A stretch of 55,840 bases of DNA from Oscillospiraceae bacterium (GCA_029983685.1 JASBZA010000010.1:1-55840); one strand, 5' to 3'; positions 7,571 through 16,804 are shown, counted from the first letter of the stretch. Notes: a model not told the origin generated them from the letters alone. Numbers and translations: made by a program.

Positions 7571-9016
7571 TTAGAGTTCTATAACACGCTCCAAATCTCC
7601 GTCCGTCTCGATAACTCTGCTGCGGCCGGAATTTAAATCCACTTCTAATTGGGTTGTTCCGTCTTTTTGCCAGGTCATCATAAGCTTGCCGCCTTCGGTT
7701 GCAAGAGAGAAGGCGCCTTCATAGAACTTCCTGTCCTTGCGATAACGGATGAGGTTCATGATGCGTTGGGCACGAGGTCTCTTCACCGCATGGGCTACTT
7801 CTTCTCTGCTGTAATTACGACGGTTAAGCTCACGGCCGTCTTTCGTCCTCTCATAACCTTCTCGGCAATGGGTTCCGCCCAAAAGGCCTTCATAATAAAT
7901 CTGCGGCGTACCCGGTGCAAAGAGCTGAATGGCTCTGGCCGAAACAAAGGCATCGTCGTCTTCTCCTAAGAGCGAATAAAGAGCACCGCAAATCTGATGA
8001 ACATTAGGAGCATCTTCATAGGCTTTTTCTACCGAGTGGAGGGCGGAGAAAATCGCACCGTTTTCTTCAGTCTTATTAATGGTTTCCACCATTCTGTCCT
8101 TATCCAAAACGCCGTTCATATCGGGCTGGACCGGAATGCCGTCGTGGCAGTCAATCAAAGTCACCCAGTTTGTCGGACGGTCCGGATCCGAAAGAAGCTC
8201 AACAATCAGACTGGCGTCATGCACCAGGAGTGCTTCTAAAATGGCATAAGACAAGAGGAAGTCATAGTTTTTATAGCCGTGCTCGGCCAACTTTTTCATC
8301 TCTACTAAAGGCGCATGGATTTCGTGCAGGATACAGATGCCGGCTTTGGCCGCCTCCTCTTCAATCCAATCCATAAATTCATAAATCTCAGGCTCGACAA
8401 AGAAACAGGAGCTACCGGCCTTTTTAACGGCATAGGCGATAGCGTCCATGCGAAGCTCGCGAATGCCTTGTCCGGCGAAGAAGGCCAACAGATCTTTATA
8501 GTAGGCTTGGACTGTCTCATCATGGATATCCAGGTCTAACTGTTCCGACGGATCTTCCTGGCCGAAGGTCGTCCAGATACGAATACTCTCACCTGAATCC
8601 AGCTTATAGTCCGAATAGGGGCGGGCGCGTCGTAATACCAAGGGAGCTATATCTTCCTCGGACGGCTCGTTGGTTCCGAATACTTTGGCCGGTGTCAGGA
8701 AAAAATTCTTATAGGGAGAATTTTCGCCGTTCTTTTTTAAATCCTTGAACATCTCGGACTGGGCCGAAGCGTGGTTTACCATAAAATCCAGCGTTAAACC
8801 GTAGTTCTGGGCCAAGTGTCTTACATTTTCCCAGGTGCCGAATCTGGGGTCAATCTGCTTGTAATCGATGGGGGCAAATCCCCTGTCCCCGGAAGACGGG
8901 TAGGGCGGTAAAATATGGACACTGTCAAACAGGCTTTCAAAGTCTTCGGCCATAATCTCTTTTAAGGCTTTGATATTGCCTCCCAGTGAATCCGGATAGG
9001 TAATTAATTGTGTCAT
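7571..9016 (-). CDS. Sucrose phosphorylase-family enzyme (GH13 subfamily 18)
   Basis: 481 residues, typical of single-domain GH13_18 phosphorylases. The catalytic barrel residues are visible: the nucleophile Asp in RELRMDAIAY, the acid/base Glu in ILHEIHAP, and the transition-state-stabilising Asp in DCHDGIPV. The N-terminal ITYPDSLGG and HILPPYPSSGDRGFAP strands are characteristic. The family uses phosphate to split sucrose or related glucosides (sucrose 6-phosphate, glucosylglycerol, glucosylglycerate) into alpha-glucose 1-phosphate plus acceptor. The acceptor loop DCHDGIPVQPDMNG differs from classical LDTHDGI, so the natural acceptor is open. A GGAGG precedes the ATG, and the gene appears monocistronic with its own terminator. 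Confidence 0.88.
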   Translation of the reverse strand: MTQLITYPDSLGGNIKALKEIMAEDFESLFDSVHILPPYPSSGDRGFAPIDYKQIDPRFGTWENVRHLAQNYGLTLDFMVNHASAQSEMFKDLKKNGENSPYKNFFLTPAKVFGTNEPSEEDIAPLVLRRARPYSDYKLDSGESIRIWTTFGQEDPSEQLDLDIHDETVQAYYKDLLAFFAGQGIRELRMDAIAYAVKKAGSSCFFVEPEIYEFMDWIEEEAAKAGICILHEIHAPLVEMKKLAEHGYKNYDFLLSYAILEALLVHDASLIVELLSDPDRPTNWVTLIDCHDGIPVQPDMNGVLDKDRMVETINKTEENGAIFSALHSVEKAYEDAPNVHQICGALYSLLGEDDDAFVSARAIQLFAPGTPQIYYEGLLGGTHCREGYERTKDGRELNRRNYSREEVAHAVKRPRAQRIMNLIRYRKDRKFYEGAFSLATEGGKLMMTWQKDGTTQLEVDLNSGRSRVIETDGDLERVIEL

Positions 9017-9092
9017 GCTGTCTCCTCCACTTATGTTTAGTAATCCAAGCGTAAGACTCTAGATATTATTTAAACTCTATGGTGCCTAAAAC

Positions 9093-10484
9093 TTATTGAT
9101 TCCTCAAGGCTTCCAAAGGCGACAAGCGCATGGCCCTTAGAGCCGGCATGAGGCCGGACAAGATACCGATTAATACCGAGAAGGCCAAAGCACCCAAACT
9201 AAGCCAGGGCGGAATGAGCGACAAACGATAAGTCATGCCTTCCATGTCGTTGATATAGCTTCCGGCTACATAGTTAATGAGATGGGATATGCTGTAACTT
9301 ATACCCAAACCCAGCAAGCCTCCGAAAAAGCCGATAAAACCGGACTCCAATAAAAAGAGCACACCGATATTTTGCAACTTGCAGCCTAAGACCTTATAGA
9401 TACCGATCTCCTTGGTCCTTTCGTATATGGACATCATCATCGTGTTGGCGATGCCTATGGCGGCAACCAAAAGAGACACACCGCCGATCCCGCCCAAAAC
9501 CAATTGGACCGTGCGGGATTGCTTTTGCATGGCCTTAATGTACTCGATTTCACTCGATGCCTGATAGCCCATATCACGCAAGGTATTCGTCAAATCCTCT
9601 GTATCCTTTAAATTAGCGGTCTCGACAATTAAGTTGCTGTAATGCAAAGTGCCTGTGGCCTTGCCGTTTTTTCCTGCCGGTTGACCGGGCCAGGCTTTAC
9701 CTTTGAAAACCTGCTGCATAAAGTTTTTATAAGAATCAATATCGGTCAACACACCGTAGCCGTATTCGTAAAGCCCCCTTCGATTGATATCTTCCTGAGA
9801 AAAAACACCGTCTATTTGGACCAGGTACTTTTTGGGCTTTTGGATAGACGGGTCACCCTGGCTTTGGTAGTATGCCTCCACATCGAAGATGGCAAAAAAG
9901 TTTTTGCCGTCCATATCCACAATAGGCCCCTGTTCCGCCGGGGCTTCCCAATAGTTTCCTCGGTTTTCCACCCAAAACTGGTTGGGAAAAGATTCTGAAA
10001 CCAAAAGAGGTATGGGATTAGAGGTCTGCTGAACCGGCCATTGACCTTTTACGAGTTCCAGTTTCAAGCTTTCAATATAGTCTGTTGGAAGGGCAATAAT
10101 CTGCAAATCGCCCACAGCGGACCCTTGGCTGAATCTAGCCTGTGAGGTCAACTTAGGAATTACCCGCTCAACTTCAGGGAAAGCTTCCAGCTCACGAATT
10201 CTCTCATCGGTCAGACCGGTCCCCGAACCCTGATTAGCTCCGGGGAAAACCTGGTCCTGAGAATTGCCGGATTTCTTATCCGTATAACCGTAAATCGAGA
10301 TTTGCCGGAGCGTCTGAGACGACCCGATTTGCTTCATCATGGCATCGGTTTGGCCTACACCTATAGAGACCATGACCACAATAGAGGCCGTGCCGATGAG
10401 AACCCCCAATATAGTCAGGAAGCTCCTCAACTTCCGGCGCCACAAGTTGGATAGGCTAAGTGAAAACAAGTCCGATAAACGCAT
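9093..10484 (-). CDS. ABC transporter permease, MacB/FtsX type
   Basis: 463 residues. One N-terminal membrane helix (about 20-42) is followed by a large extracytoplasmic MacB_PCD domain (about 45-325) and three C-terminal helices of the FtsX domain (about 330-450), including the cytoplasmic YERTKEIGIYKVLGC coupling segment. MacB-type pumps do not carry substrate through the membrane; they drive extracytoplasmic work or export mechanically. It is the last gene of a three-gene minus-strand operon, 6 bp behind the surface CARDB-like protein, with the LolD-like ATPase first. Confidence 0.88.
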   Translation of the reverse strand: MRLSDLFSLSLSNLWRRKLRSFLTILGVLIGTASIVVMVSIGVGQTDAMMKQIGSSQTLRQISIYGYTDKKSGNSQDQVFPGANQGSGTGLTDERIRELEAFPEVERVIPKLTSQARFSQGSAVGDLQIIALPTDYIESLKLELVKGQWPVQQTSNPIPLLVSESFPNQFWVENRGNYWEAPAEQGPIVDMDGKNFFAIFDVEAYYQSQGDPSIQKPKKYLVQIDGVFSQEDINRRGLYEYGYGVLTDIDSYKNFMQQVFKGKAWPGQPAGKNGKATGTLHYSNLIVETANLKDTEDLTNTLRDMGYQASSEIEYIKAMQKQSRTVQLVLGGIGGVSLLVAAIGIANTMMMSIYERTKEIGIYKVLGCKLQNIGVLFLLESGFIGFFGGLLGLGISYSISHLINYVAGSYINDMEGMTYRLSLIPPWLSLGALAFSVLIGILSGLMPALRAMRLSPLEALRNQ

Positions 10485-10490
10485 AACTTC

Positions 10491-12119
10491 CTACAAATCC
10501 AAATCTTGGTCTTCTGCTTCCTGCTGTTTCTTCTTACGGTGACGCACAACTATAGCAATCACTACAATAATAGCTGCCAGACCTAAAAATCCCAGGAGAA
10601 CTTTGGCCAAAAGCGGCAAGCCCTGATTTTGCGGCTCAAGCGGGTCGGGAAAATCCGGATCTATGGGCTCTACAGGGTCTATGATCTGCATCTCTTCGAT
10701 ATTTAGCGGTATGGCCTGATTCATACTGAGCGTTTTCCCATCTTCATCCTCGTAACGAATCTCCAAGTTAAAGTCGCCTACATGCGGAGCCAGAGGCGTG
10801 ACCATAATATCGACATCCTTCGTTTGAGCAGGTTCGATGTTGCCCAGATAAATCTCCCTGGCTTCCAAAGCGCCGTTATTCTCAGGAATGACCAGGCTGG
10901 CATTGTAGAAAGTGGTTCTGCCTTTGTTATAAATTTTAAACATGAGATTGGCTTCACTGCCGACTTTGGCCGGGTCCGGCATGAGATTAAGCTCACCCAA
11001 AGAGACTCGGCTTTCTTGGTAAAGCGGGATAGAAATTTGCTCGGTCAATTCATAGGGACTGCCGGACTTATCTTCATAAATCATTTGAATGCTGACAGGA
11101 TGGGACTTCTGTGCAGCCTGGACCGAGCTGATTAGGGCTACGGGGACCTCTATAGTCGAGTCCTTGTCAATTTTCTCGATGTAAAGCGAATTCGATCCGC
11201 TGACCGTCCGGAAAGCCGGCGATTCTGCGCCGAAATCCAGGACCATGCGTATATTCTTAACATCGGTGTCCTTGGACGTATTACGTAAAGACAGCTTAAG
11301 CGTTACTTTTTGACCGCCCAAAACTTTGGCCGGGTCGGTACTAAAACCGGACACCATGATACGCGGGACCGAACGACTCTCTTCAGAAGGCGGCAAACCC
11401 GGATCCGGCAGGATAGGCGGGTCTAAATCTATAGGAGGTTCGGGAGGCATGGGCTCAACCGGCGGTCCGGGCTCTGTGGGCACCGTGTTGTCCGGTCCGC
11501 TTTCTCCCGGTGTCGGCTCCAGGCCTTGTACCTTAATATAGAAATATCGGGTTACTTCGACAAAGTCTTTATCGGCTTGCCGGTAGCGAATTAACAAAGT
11601 CAAACGGTAGTAGCCGGACGAAAGTTTCTCACGCAAGACCATAGGGCCGAAATCCACCCACTGTGTCTTCTTTTTCAGTGTCTCCTTGTCGGGCTTGCCC
11701 AATGGTTCCAGGTCTTTTTCCAGATACTCCACATAGTCGGTCTTTTGAATCTCAAACGGAAAATCCGAAGCTTCCGATGCGACCTGTAAACGAACCACAG
11801 GATCTGAAGCAGGGAGGTTTCCCCAATTGACCAAAGGAATTTTTAAATTAAACTTGTCGCCCGCCTTAAGTTTAGGAACCTCGCTTTGGCCCAGGAGGAC
11901 AAAGGCTTGACCTTCTGTTTCCGCCACATTACCGGGGGCAGTGGGAGTCGGAGTGCCAGGAGCCGGGCCGGTAGGAGTCGGGGTGGCCGCTGTTGTCGTT
12001 GTGGCCGGCACGGTTTCCTGAGTCGATCCGGTCTCTTCTTCTTGAGCAAAACTTCTAAGGCCCAGTCCCAGCGTCAAGCTCAAGGCCAAAATCAAACTAA
12101 TCCTCTGCTTCAGTTTCAT
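10491..12119 (-). CDS. Extracytoplasmic CARDB-like adhesion-fold protein with C-terminal membrane anchor
   Basis: 542 residues. Signal peptide at about 1-25 (hydrophobic core ISLILALSLTLGLGL), Thr/Pro-rich spacer at about 30-65, a beta-sandwich segment at about 70-195, a long proline-rich linker at about 200-245, then two CARDB-like beta domains (about 250-370 and 375-485). A transmembrane helix at about 510-533 and a basic tail (RHRKKKQQ) end it. It starts inside the upstream ATPase gene (23 bp overlap) with GGAG in place and is 6 bp from the permease, so it is almost certainly a subunit working with the MacB-like pump. It would take the place of the MacA-type adaptor, to which it shows no obvious resemblance. 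Exact role unknown. Confidence 0.75.
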   Translation of the reverse strand: MKLKQRISLILALSLTLGLGLRSFAQEEETGSTQETVPATTTTAATPTPTGPAPGTPTPTAPGNVAETEGQAFVLLGQSEVPKLKAGDKFNLKIPLVNWGNLPASDPVVRLQVASEASDFPFEIQKTDYVEYLEKDLEPLGKPDKETLKKKTQWVDFGPMVLREKLSSGYYRLTLLIRYRQADKDFVEVTRYFYIKVQGLEPTPGESGPDNTVPTEPGPPVEPMPPEPPIDLDPPILPDPGLPPSEESRSVPRIMVSGFSTDPAKVLGGQKVTLKLSLRNTSKDTDVKNIRMVLDFGAESPAFRTVSGSNSLYIEKIDKDSTIEVPVALISSVQAAQKSHPVSIQMIYEDKSGSPYELTEQISIPLYQESRVSLGELNLMPDPAKVGSEANLMFKIYNKGRTTFYNASLVIPENNGALEAREIYLGNIEPAQTKDVDIMVTPLAPHVGDFNLEIRYEDEDGKTLSMNQAIPLNIEEMQIIDPVEPIDPDFPDPLEPQNQGLPLLAKVLLGFLGLAAIIVVIAIVVRHRKKKQQEAEDQDLDL

Positions 12120-12825
12120 GGGCTAAGTCTCCTTCTTCGATATGAGTGATTTTTCCGTCACTGATGCGAATAATGCGGTCGGCAAAACGCGCCAAGTGGT
12201 CATCATGGGTAACCATAATAATGGTCTGATTCTTCTCTCTGGAAATCCGTCTCATCATGGTCAAAATTTCGGCACTGGTCGCTGAGTCCAGATTCCCCGT
12301 AGGTTCGTCGGCAAAAACAATCTCCGGATCCACTACCAAAGCGCGGGATATGCCGACTCTTTGTTGCTGGCCTCCGGAGAGCTGATTGGGTTTATGGTTT
12401 TTATGGTCGTATAGGCCGGTTTGTTTTAAAAGTGCCAAGGCTCTCTTGTTGCGTTGGGCCTTGGACACACCCTGAAAAGTCAAGGGTAAGGCAACATTTT
12501 CTTTGGCCGTCAAAGTAGGAATCAGGTTAAAAGACTGGAAGATAAAACCCACGTGTTCACGACGAAAAGCAACCAGTTGGTTCTCCTTAAGGCCTACAAT
12601 CTCCCGACCGTCTATTTTAATCGAGCCCTTAGTCGGCGGTTCCAGACCGGCCAACATATTCAACAAAGTCGATTTACCCGACCCCGATGTTCCTACTATG
12701 GCACAAAATTCACCTTCTTCAATGGTCAAAGATATACCGTCCAGGGCATGAATTTTCTCACTTCCTACCCGGTAGACCTTATATAAGTCCTTAATCTCAA
12801 TAAAATTGGACTTCGCAGCTGCCAT
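12097..12825 (-). CDS. ABC transporter ATP-binding protein, MacB/LolD family
   Basis: 242 residues. Walker A GTSGSGKST, Q-loop FIFQSFNLIP, signature LSGGQQQR, Walker B IVFADEP with the D-loop GNLDSAT, and switch MVTHD are all intact. The family pairs with MacB/FtsX-type permeases. It is the first gene of the operon with the CARDB-like surface protein and permease. The acidic C-terminal tail overlaps the next start by 23 bp. The RBS is a GGAAGG very close to the ATG. Confidence 0.93.
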   Translation of the reverse strand: MAAAKSNFIEIKDLYKVYRVGSEKIHALDGISLTIEEGEFCAIVGTSGSGKSTLLNMLAGLEPPTKGSIKIDGREIVGLKENQLVAFRREHVGFIFQSFNLIPTLTAKENVALPLTFQGVSKAQRNKRALALLKQTGLYDHKNHKPNQLSGGQQQRVGISRALVVDPEIVFADEPTGNLDSATSAEILTMMRRISREKNQTIIMVTHDDHLARFADRIIRISDGKITHIEEGDLAHETEAED

Positions 12826-12871
12826 CGCCTTCCCAAGTTATGCTTTCTCATAGGATTTCTGCCGAAGTCTG

Positions 12872-13861
12872 CTAGGAATGGGGTGCAGACTCCAATAGAT
12901 TGGATAAATTTTGTCGCATTAATTCTAAATAGTCAATCCCTTTATCCATATCCTCTTTGCTAGGCGCATGAATGGTTGTCAGAGGTAAAACTTTAGCCCC
13001 GATTTCTTTGGCCAAAACTTGTGAAACCTTGTCCGATCCCGATGCATCGTAGAAAATAGTATTAATATTGTTCTCCTTGGCCCGGTCGACCAATTGGCCC
13101 AGCAAGGCCGGACTGGGGTCTTGTTCGGTACCCACACCGCTGATACCAATCTGGGTCAGGCCGTAGTCCTGGGCCATATATTGGAAAGCTTCGTGATTAA
13201 TAATGAAGTACTTAAGGTTCGACGCCTGAATCTTTTCCGCGAACTCCCTGTCGAGCTTGTCCAGGTCCGTCTTAGCCTTGTCGAGATTCTCTTTATAGCT
13301 TGCTTGGTTCTTGCCATCTACTTCAACCAAACCCTCGTAGATATTATCTAACATTTGGCTGGATTTACGAAGGGACAGCCAGAGATGGGGATCATATTGG
13401 CCATGGTCATGTCCTTCGTGCCCTTCATGGTCGTGATCCTCATGATCATCGTCGTCATGGTCTTCCTCATCGTGGTGGTGATGGGCCCCGGCGGGCAGGA
13501 GCTCAATATCATCCGCTGCCTCGATAAACTTCGTCTTGGCTCCTTCTTTTTCCAAAGTATCTTCTACCTTATCCACCCAGAACTCCATACCGGCGCCCTG
13601 ATAGATAAAGGCATCCGCATCAACCAGCTTGCGAATCTGGTCGGCACTGGGCTCGAAATCGTGCGAATCGGCACCGGGCGGCATGAGATTGATGACCTCG
13701 GCCTTGTCGCCCACTAGAGTCTTGGTGAAGTAATACATGGGGTAGAAACTGGTGTAAAAGGTCATACCGTCTTTTTCTTTAGGCTGCTGCCCACAGGACA
13801 TAAGACCCAGGGTCATAAATGTGGCCAGAGCTGCTGCTCCTATTTTCTTAATAATTTTCAT
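12872..13861 (-). CDS. Zinc/manganese-type metal ABC transporter lipoprotein (ZnuA/AdcA-like)
   Basis: 329 residues. A lipoprotein signal peptide ends in LMSCG (Cys23). Metal-binding histidines of the cluster A-I fold are visible in GADSHDFEPS, YDPHLW and INHEAFQY, with the late Asp in FYDASGSDK. A long His/Asp/Glu-rich loop (about 128-160) is typical of zinc-specific members and likely captures or buffers zinc. No ZnuB/ZnuC genes are next to it, so the ATPase and permease must be elsewhere. AAGGAG precedes the ATG at 13861. Zinc rather than manganese is favoured by the loop. Confidence 0.9.
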   Translation of the reverse strand: MKIIKKIGAAALATFMTLGLMSCGQQPKEKDGMTFYTSFYPMYYFTKTLVGDKAEVINLMPPGADSHDFEPSADQIRKLVDADAFIYQGAGMEFWVDKVEDTLEKEGAKTKFIEAADDIELLPAGAHHHHDEEDHDDDDHEDHDHEGHEGHDHGQYDPHLWLSLRKSSQMLDNIYEGLVEVDGKNQASYKENLDKAKTDLDKLDREFAEKIQASNLKYFIINHEAFQYMAQDYGLTQIGISGVGTEQDPSPALLGQLVDRAKENNINTIFYDASGSDKVSQVLAKEIGAKVLPLTTIHAPSKEDMDKGIDYLELMRQNLSNLLESAPHS

Positions 13862-13886
13862 ATGGCTCCTTTAATATACAGATAGA

Positions 13887-14246
13887 TTATGAAAGATTCG
13901 AAGCATCATCTTCTAAGTCGATGAGTTCACGGTTTATTTCCGTTATCTCATAAAGAAGTTCTTGGACCTGCTGGTAGGAATCGATTCCGGCCAAAACCAA
14001 GTCTTTGTTGCCCTTCCTGACATAGTGCTGCTTCTGCCTGCCGTCACGCGTAACGGCAAAGTAGTAACGGGGGCCGTGCTTGTCACCGTCGTGACACTTG
14101 CACCCGTCCCTGCTGCAGGTGGAATAACGCTCTATAAAGGTTCCGTCCATGAGGTCTTCATGGGCCAGAATTTCTTCAAAGAGCCGGGCTCGTTTCTTCT
14201 TTAAATCTTCGATTTGTTTCGCCTTGTTATTTGCTTCATTTTTCAT
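13887..14246 (-). CDS. Small DUF6788-like protein
   Basis: About 119 residues from the ATG at 14246; an upstream in-frame ATG at 14282 adds 12 residues and neither has a clear RBS. An N-terminal charged coiled-coil leads to a cysteine-containing core (RYSTCSRDGCKCHDGDKHGP, then RYYFAVTRDGR) and a second helical, acidic tail. The paired cysteines and the GP-YYF segment resemble the DUF6788 family, whose function is unknown. It lies 25 bp upstream of the metal lipoprotein start on the same strand. Confidence 0.6.
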   Translation of the reverse strand: MKNEANNKAKQIEDLKKKRARLFEEILAHEDLMDGTFIERYSTCSRDGCKCHDGDKHGPRYYFAVTRDGRQKQHYVRKGNKDLVLAGIDSYQQVQELLYEITEINRELIDLEDDASNLS

Positions 14247-14282
14247 AGCAGGGATAATAGCATTAAATTTATTGCTACACAA

Positions 14283-14399
14283 TCTAAAATTAACATTTTA
14301 TTAGTAAAACTCTTAAGCAAACTTTGGATAAAAATGTTACAATTTGGAGTGGAATGTAAAAATATATATATTTTTATGCTGTTCTATTAGGAGGTCAAT
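14283..14399 (+). promoter_or_regulatory. AT-rich divergent control region before nfnA
   Basis: 117 bp of AT-rich DNA between the DUF6788-like gene and nfnA. A TACAAT -10-like hexamer lies at 14338-14343, but no convincing -35 is found at the right distance. A strong TTAGGAGG RBS precedes the ATG at 14400. Confidence 0.4.
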
Positions 14400-15245
14400 A
14401 TGTTCAAGATTGTAAGTAAAGAGAAACTCAATGACATCGTTACACGTATGTATATTGAGGCTCCCCTGATCGCTAAAAAGGGTAAGGCCGGCCAGTTCAT
14501 CATCTTCCGGATTGACGAGCACGGAGAAAGAGTCCCCCTAACCATTGCAGATACCAGACCCGAAGACGGTACGGTAGGTATCATCTTCCAGACAGCCGGT
14601 AAGGCCACCCGTCTCCTGTCCGAAATGAACGAAGGTGACGAGATTTTAGACTTTGTCGGTCCTTTAGGTAAACCTTCCGAACTTGACGGTTATAAGAAGG
14701 CCTGCGTTATTGGCGGCGGTGTCGGTACGGCAATCGCTTATCCTTCAGCTAAAGCTTTGAAGGCTAACGGTGCCGAAGTCGACGTTATTGTTGGTTTCCG
14801 TAATAAAGATATTGTTATTTTGGAAGACGACTTCAGAGCCTGCTCCGATAACCTCTATGTCACAACCGACGACGGTTCTTACGGCTATCACGGTTTTGTT
14901 ACCGATAAGCTCCGCGAACTTCTCGAAGGCGGCAAGGAATACGATTTGGTTATCGCTATCGGTCCTGTTCCCATGATGAAGTTTGTTTGTGACTTAACCA
15001 AGGAACACAATATTAAGACTCTGGTTTCTCTGAACCCCATTATGGTAGACGGTACCGGCATGTGCGGCGGCTGCCGTGTTATGGTCGGCGGCGAGCTTAA
15101 ATTCGCCTGCGTTGACGGTCCCGAGTTTGACGGCCACGAAGTAGACTTCGATGATCTCATGATGCGTAATCGGACCTACTCAAAGTTCGAAAAAGAAGAA
15201 GACCATAAGTGCAACCTCGGTTTAAAACAAAAGGCTCAAGCCTAA
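14400..15245 (+). CDS. nfnA: NADH-dependent ferredoxin:NADP+ oxidoreductase, subunit A (FAD/[2Fe-2S])
   Basis: 281 residues of the dihydroorotate dehydrogenase electron-transfer family. The N-terminal half is a FAD-binding barrel (VPLTIADT is the flavin-binding strand), the middle is an NAD-binding fold (CVIGGGVGTAIAYPSAKAL), and the C-terminus carries a [2Fe-2S] cluster site (GTGMCGGCRV, then FACVDGPEFDG). With the following gene it forms NfnAB, which couples NADH and reduced ferredoxin to make NADPH by flavin-based bifurcation. Paralogues act in sulfide or pyrimidine metabolism, but adjacency to an NfnB/GltD-like subunit decides the call. Confidence 0.9.
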   Translation: MFKIVSKEKLNDIVTRMYIEAPLIAKKGKAGQFIIFRIDEHGERVPLTIADTRPEDGTVGIIFQTAGKATRLLSEMNEGDEILDFVGPLGKPSELDGYKKACVIGGGVGTAIAYPSAKALKANGAEVDVIVGFRNKDIVILEDDFRACSDNLYVTTDDGSYGYHGFVTDKLRELLEGGKEYDLVIAIGPVPMMKFVCDLTKEHNIKTLVSLNPIMVDGTGMCGGCRVMVGGELKFACVDGPEFDGHEVDFDDLMMRNRTYSKFEKEEDHKCNLGLKQKAQA

Positions 15246-15285
15246 GACGGCGTTGAATTCATTTACATTAAGGAGAATACATATA

Positions 15286-16707
15286 ATGGCTAAAGCAAAT
15301 ATGCGTCCCGATAAAGTGGAAATGCCTGCTCAAGATCCAAAGGTAAGAGCTAGAAACTTTGACGAAGTGACTTACGGCTATACAGAAGAAATGGCTGTCG
15401 AAGAGGCCTCCCGATGCTTACAATGTAAACATCGCCCCTGTGTAGAAGGCTGTCCGGTTAATGTTCAGATACCTGAATTTATTCATTTAATTACCGAAGG
15501 TGACTTTGAAGGTGCGTATCAGAAAATCTTAGAAACCAACGTGCTGCCTGCCGTCTGCGGCAGAGTGTGCCCTCAAGAAACCCAATGCGAATCCCGCTGT
15601 GTTCGTGGAATCAAGCATGAACCCGTCGGTATCGGTCGCCTGGAACGATTCGTAGCCGATTATCACCGTGCGCATTCCAACCCTGTCGCAGCCAAGGTCG
15701 AGTCTAACGGTCATAAGGTAGCCGTAATCGGATCCGGCCCTTCCGGCCTAAGCTGTGCCGGCGACTTATCCAAACTCGGTTATGAAGTCGTCATTTTCGA
15801 ATCCTTACAAACCGGTGGCGGTGTTCTCAGCTATGGCATTCCCGAATTCCGTCTGCCTAAGTCCATTGTTAAAGAAGAGATCAAGCAATTAGAGCTAGAC
15901 GGCGTCAAACTTGAAACCAATATGGTTGTCGGCCGAATCCTTTCTATCGATGAACTTTTGCATGATTACGGTTTCGAAGCCGTCTATGTGGCTTCCGGTG
16001 CCGGCCTTCCGAAGTTTTTAGGTATCGCCGGTGAGAACGGTGTCGGTGTGTACTCTGCCAATGAGTACCTGACCCGTACCAATCTCATGAAGGCTTATGA
16101 TGATAATTACGACACCCCTATCCGTAAGTCCAAGAACGTCGCTGTAATCGGCGGAGGTAACGTGGCTATGGACGCTGCCCGTACAGCACTTCGCTTAGGC
16201 GCCGAGAATGTCTACATTGTCTATCGTCGTTCTTTCGCCGAGATGCCTGCCCGTCAGGAAGAAGTCCATCACGCACAAGAAGAGGGCATCCAGTTCCTGA
16301 ACCTCAATAACCCTGTTGAGATTAATCTGGATGAGCACGGTGAAGTTGTAGGCATGACCCTAATCCGTATGGAGTTAGGTGAACCCGACAGCTCCGGCAG
16401 ACGTCGTCCCGAGCCTATCCCCGGTTCTCAGCATGATATCGAAGTCGATACGGTTATCGTTTCTTTGGGTACCGATCCCAACCCCTTGATTAAGGCCACC
16501 ACACCCGGCTTGGATGTTACCAACTGGGGCGGCATTATCGTTAACGACGAAGGTAAAACCTCTCGTGATGCCGTCTATGCAGGCGGTGACGCCGTTACCG
16601 GTGCCGCAACCGTTATCTCCGCCATGGGTGCCGGTAAGGTTGCTGCAGCCTCTATCGACCGTTATATCATGTCTAAGGAAGCCGAGGCTGAAGCTGAAGC
16701 TAACTAA
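15286..16707 (+). CDS. nfnB: NADH-dependent ferredoxin:NADP+ oxidoreductase, subunit B (GltD-like)
   Basis: 473 residues. The N-terminal iron-sulfur region (CLQCKHRPCVEGCP, then CGRVCPQETQCESRC) binds two [4Fe-4S] clusters. Then come a FAD-binding GSGPSGLSCAGDL fold and an NADPH-binding GGGNVAMDAARTALRLGAE fold. The open frame begins at 15253, but AAGGAG with good spacing marks the ATG at 15286. It is the bifurcating subunit of NfnAB with the gene 40 bp upstream. Glutamate synthase small subunit is the alternative; no large subunit is present, so NfnB is preferred. Confidence 0.9.
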   Translation: MAKANMRPDKVEMPAQDPKVRARNFDEVTYGYTEEMAVEEASRCLQCKHRPCVEGCPVNVQIPEFIHLITEGDFEGAYQKILETNVLPAVCGRVCPQETQCESRCVRGIKHEPVGIGRLERFVADYHRAHSNPVAAKVESNGHKVAVIGSGPSGLSCAGDLSKLGYEVVIFESLQTGGGVLSYGIPEFRLPKSIVKEEIKQLELDGVKLETNMVVGRILSIDELLHDYGFEAVYVASGAGLPKFLGIAGENGVGVYSANEYLTRTNLMKAYDDNYDTPIRKSKNVAVIGGGNVAMDAARTALRLGAENVYIVYRRSFAEMPARQEEVHHAQEEGIQFLNLNNPVEINLDEHGEVVGMTLIRMELGEPDSSGRRRPEPIPGSQHDIEVDTVIVSLGTDPNPLIKATTPGLDVTNWGGIIVNDEGKTSRDAVYAGGDAVTGAATVISAMGAGKVAAASIDRYIMSKEAEAEAEAN

Positions 16708-16740
16708 GTCTTTTTACTAGACAGATATTAATTAAACAGA

Positions 16741-16776
16741 AATACCGCTCGACCAAAAATCGGGCGGTATTTTTTG
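16741..16776 (+). terminator. Rho-independent terminator after nfnB
   Basis: AATACCGCTCGA pairs with TCGGGCGGTATT, and TTTTTT follows at 16771-16775. It closes the nfnAB operon and faces the convergent AraC gene. Confidence 0.9.
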
Positions 16777-16804
16777 TGCTTTTAAAAATATAGAGTCGGA
16801 AACT

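Noticed and set aside
15286..16707. Glutamate synthase small subunit.
   Set aside because: The large subunit is missing and the gene follows an NfnA-type subunit, so NfnB is the better call.
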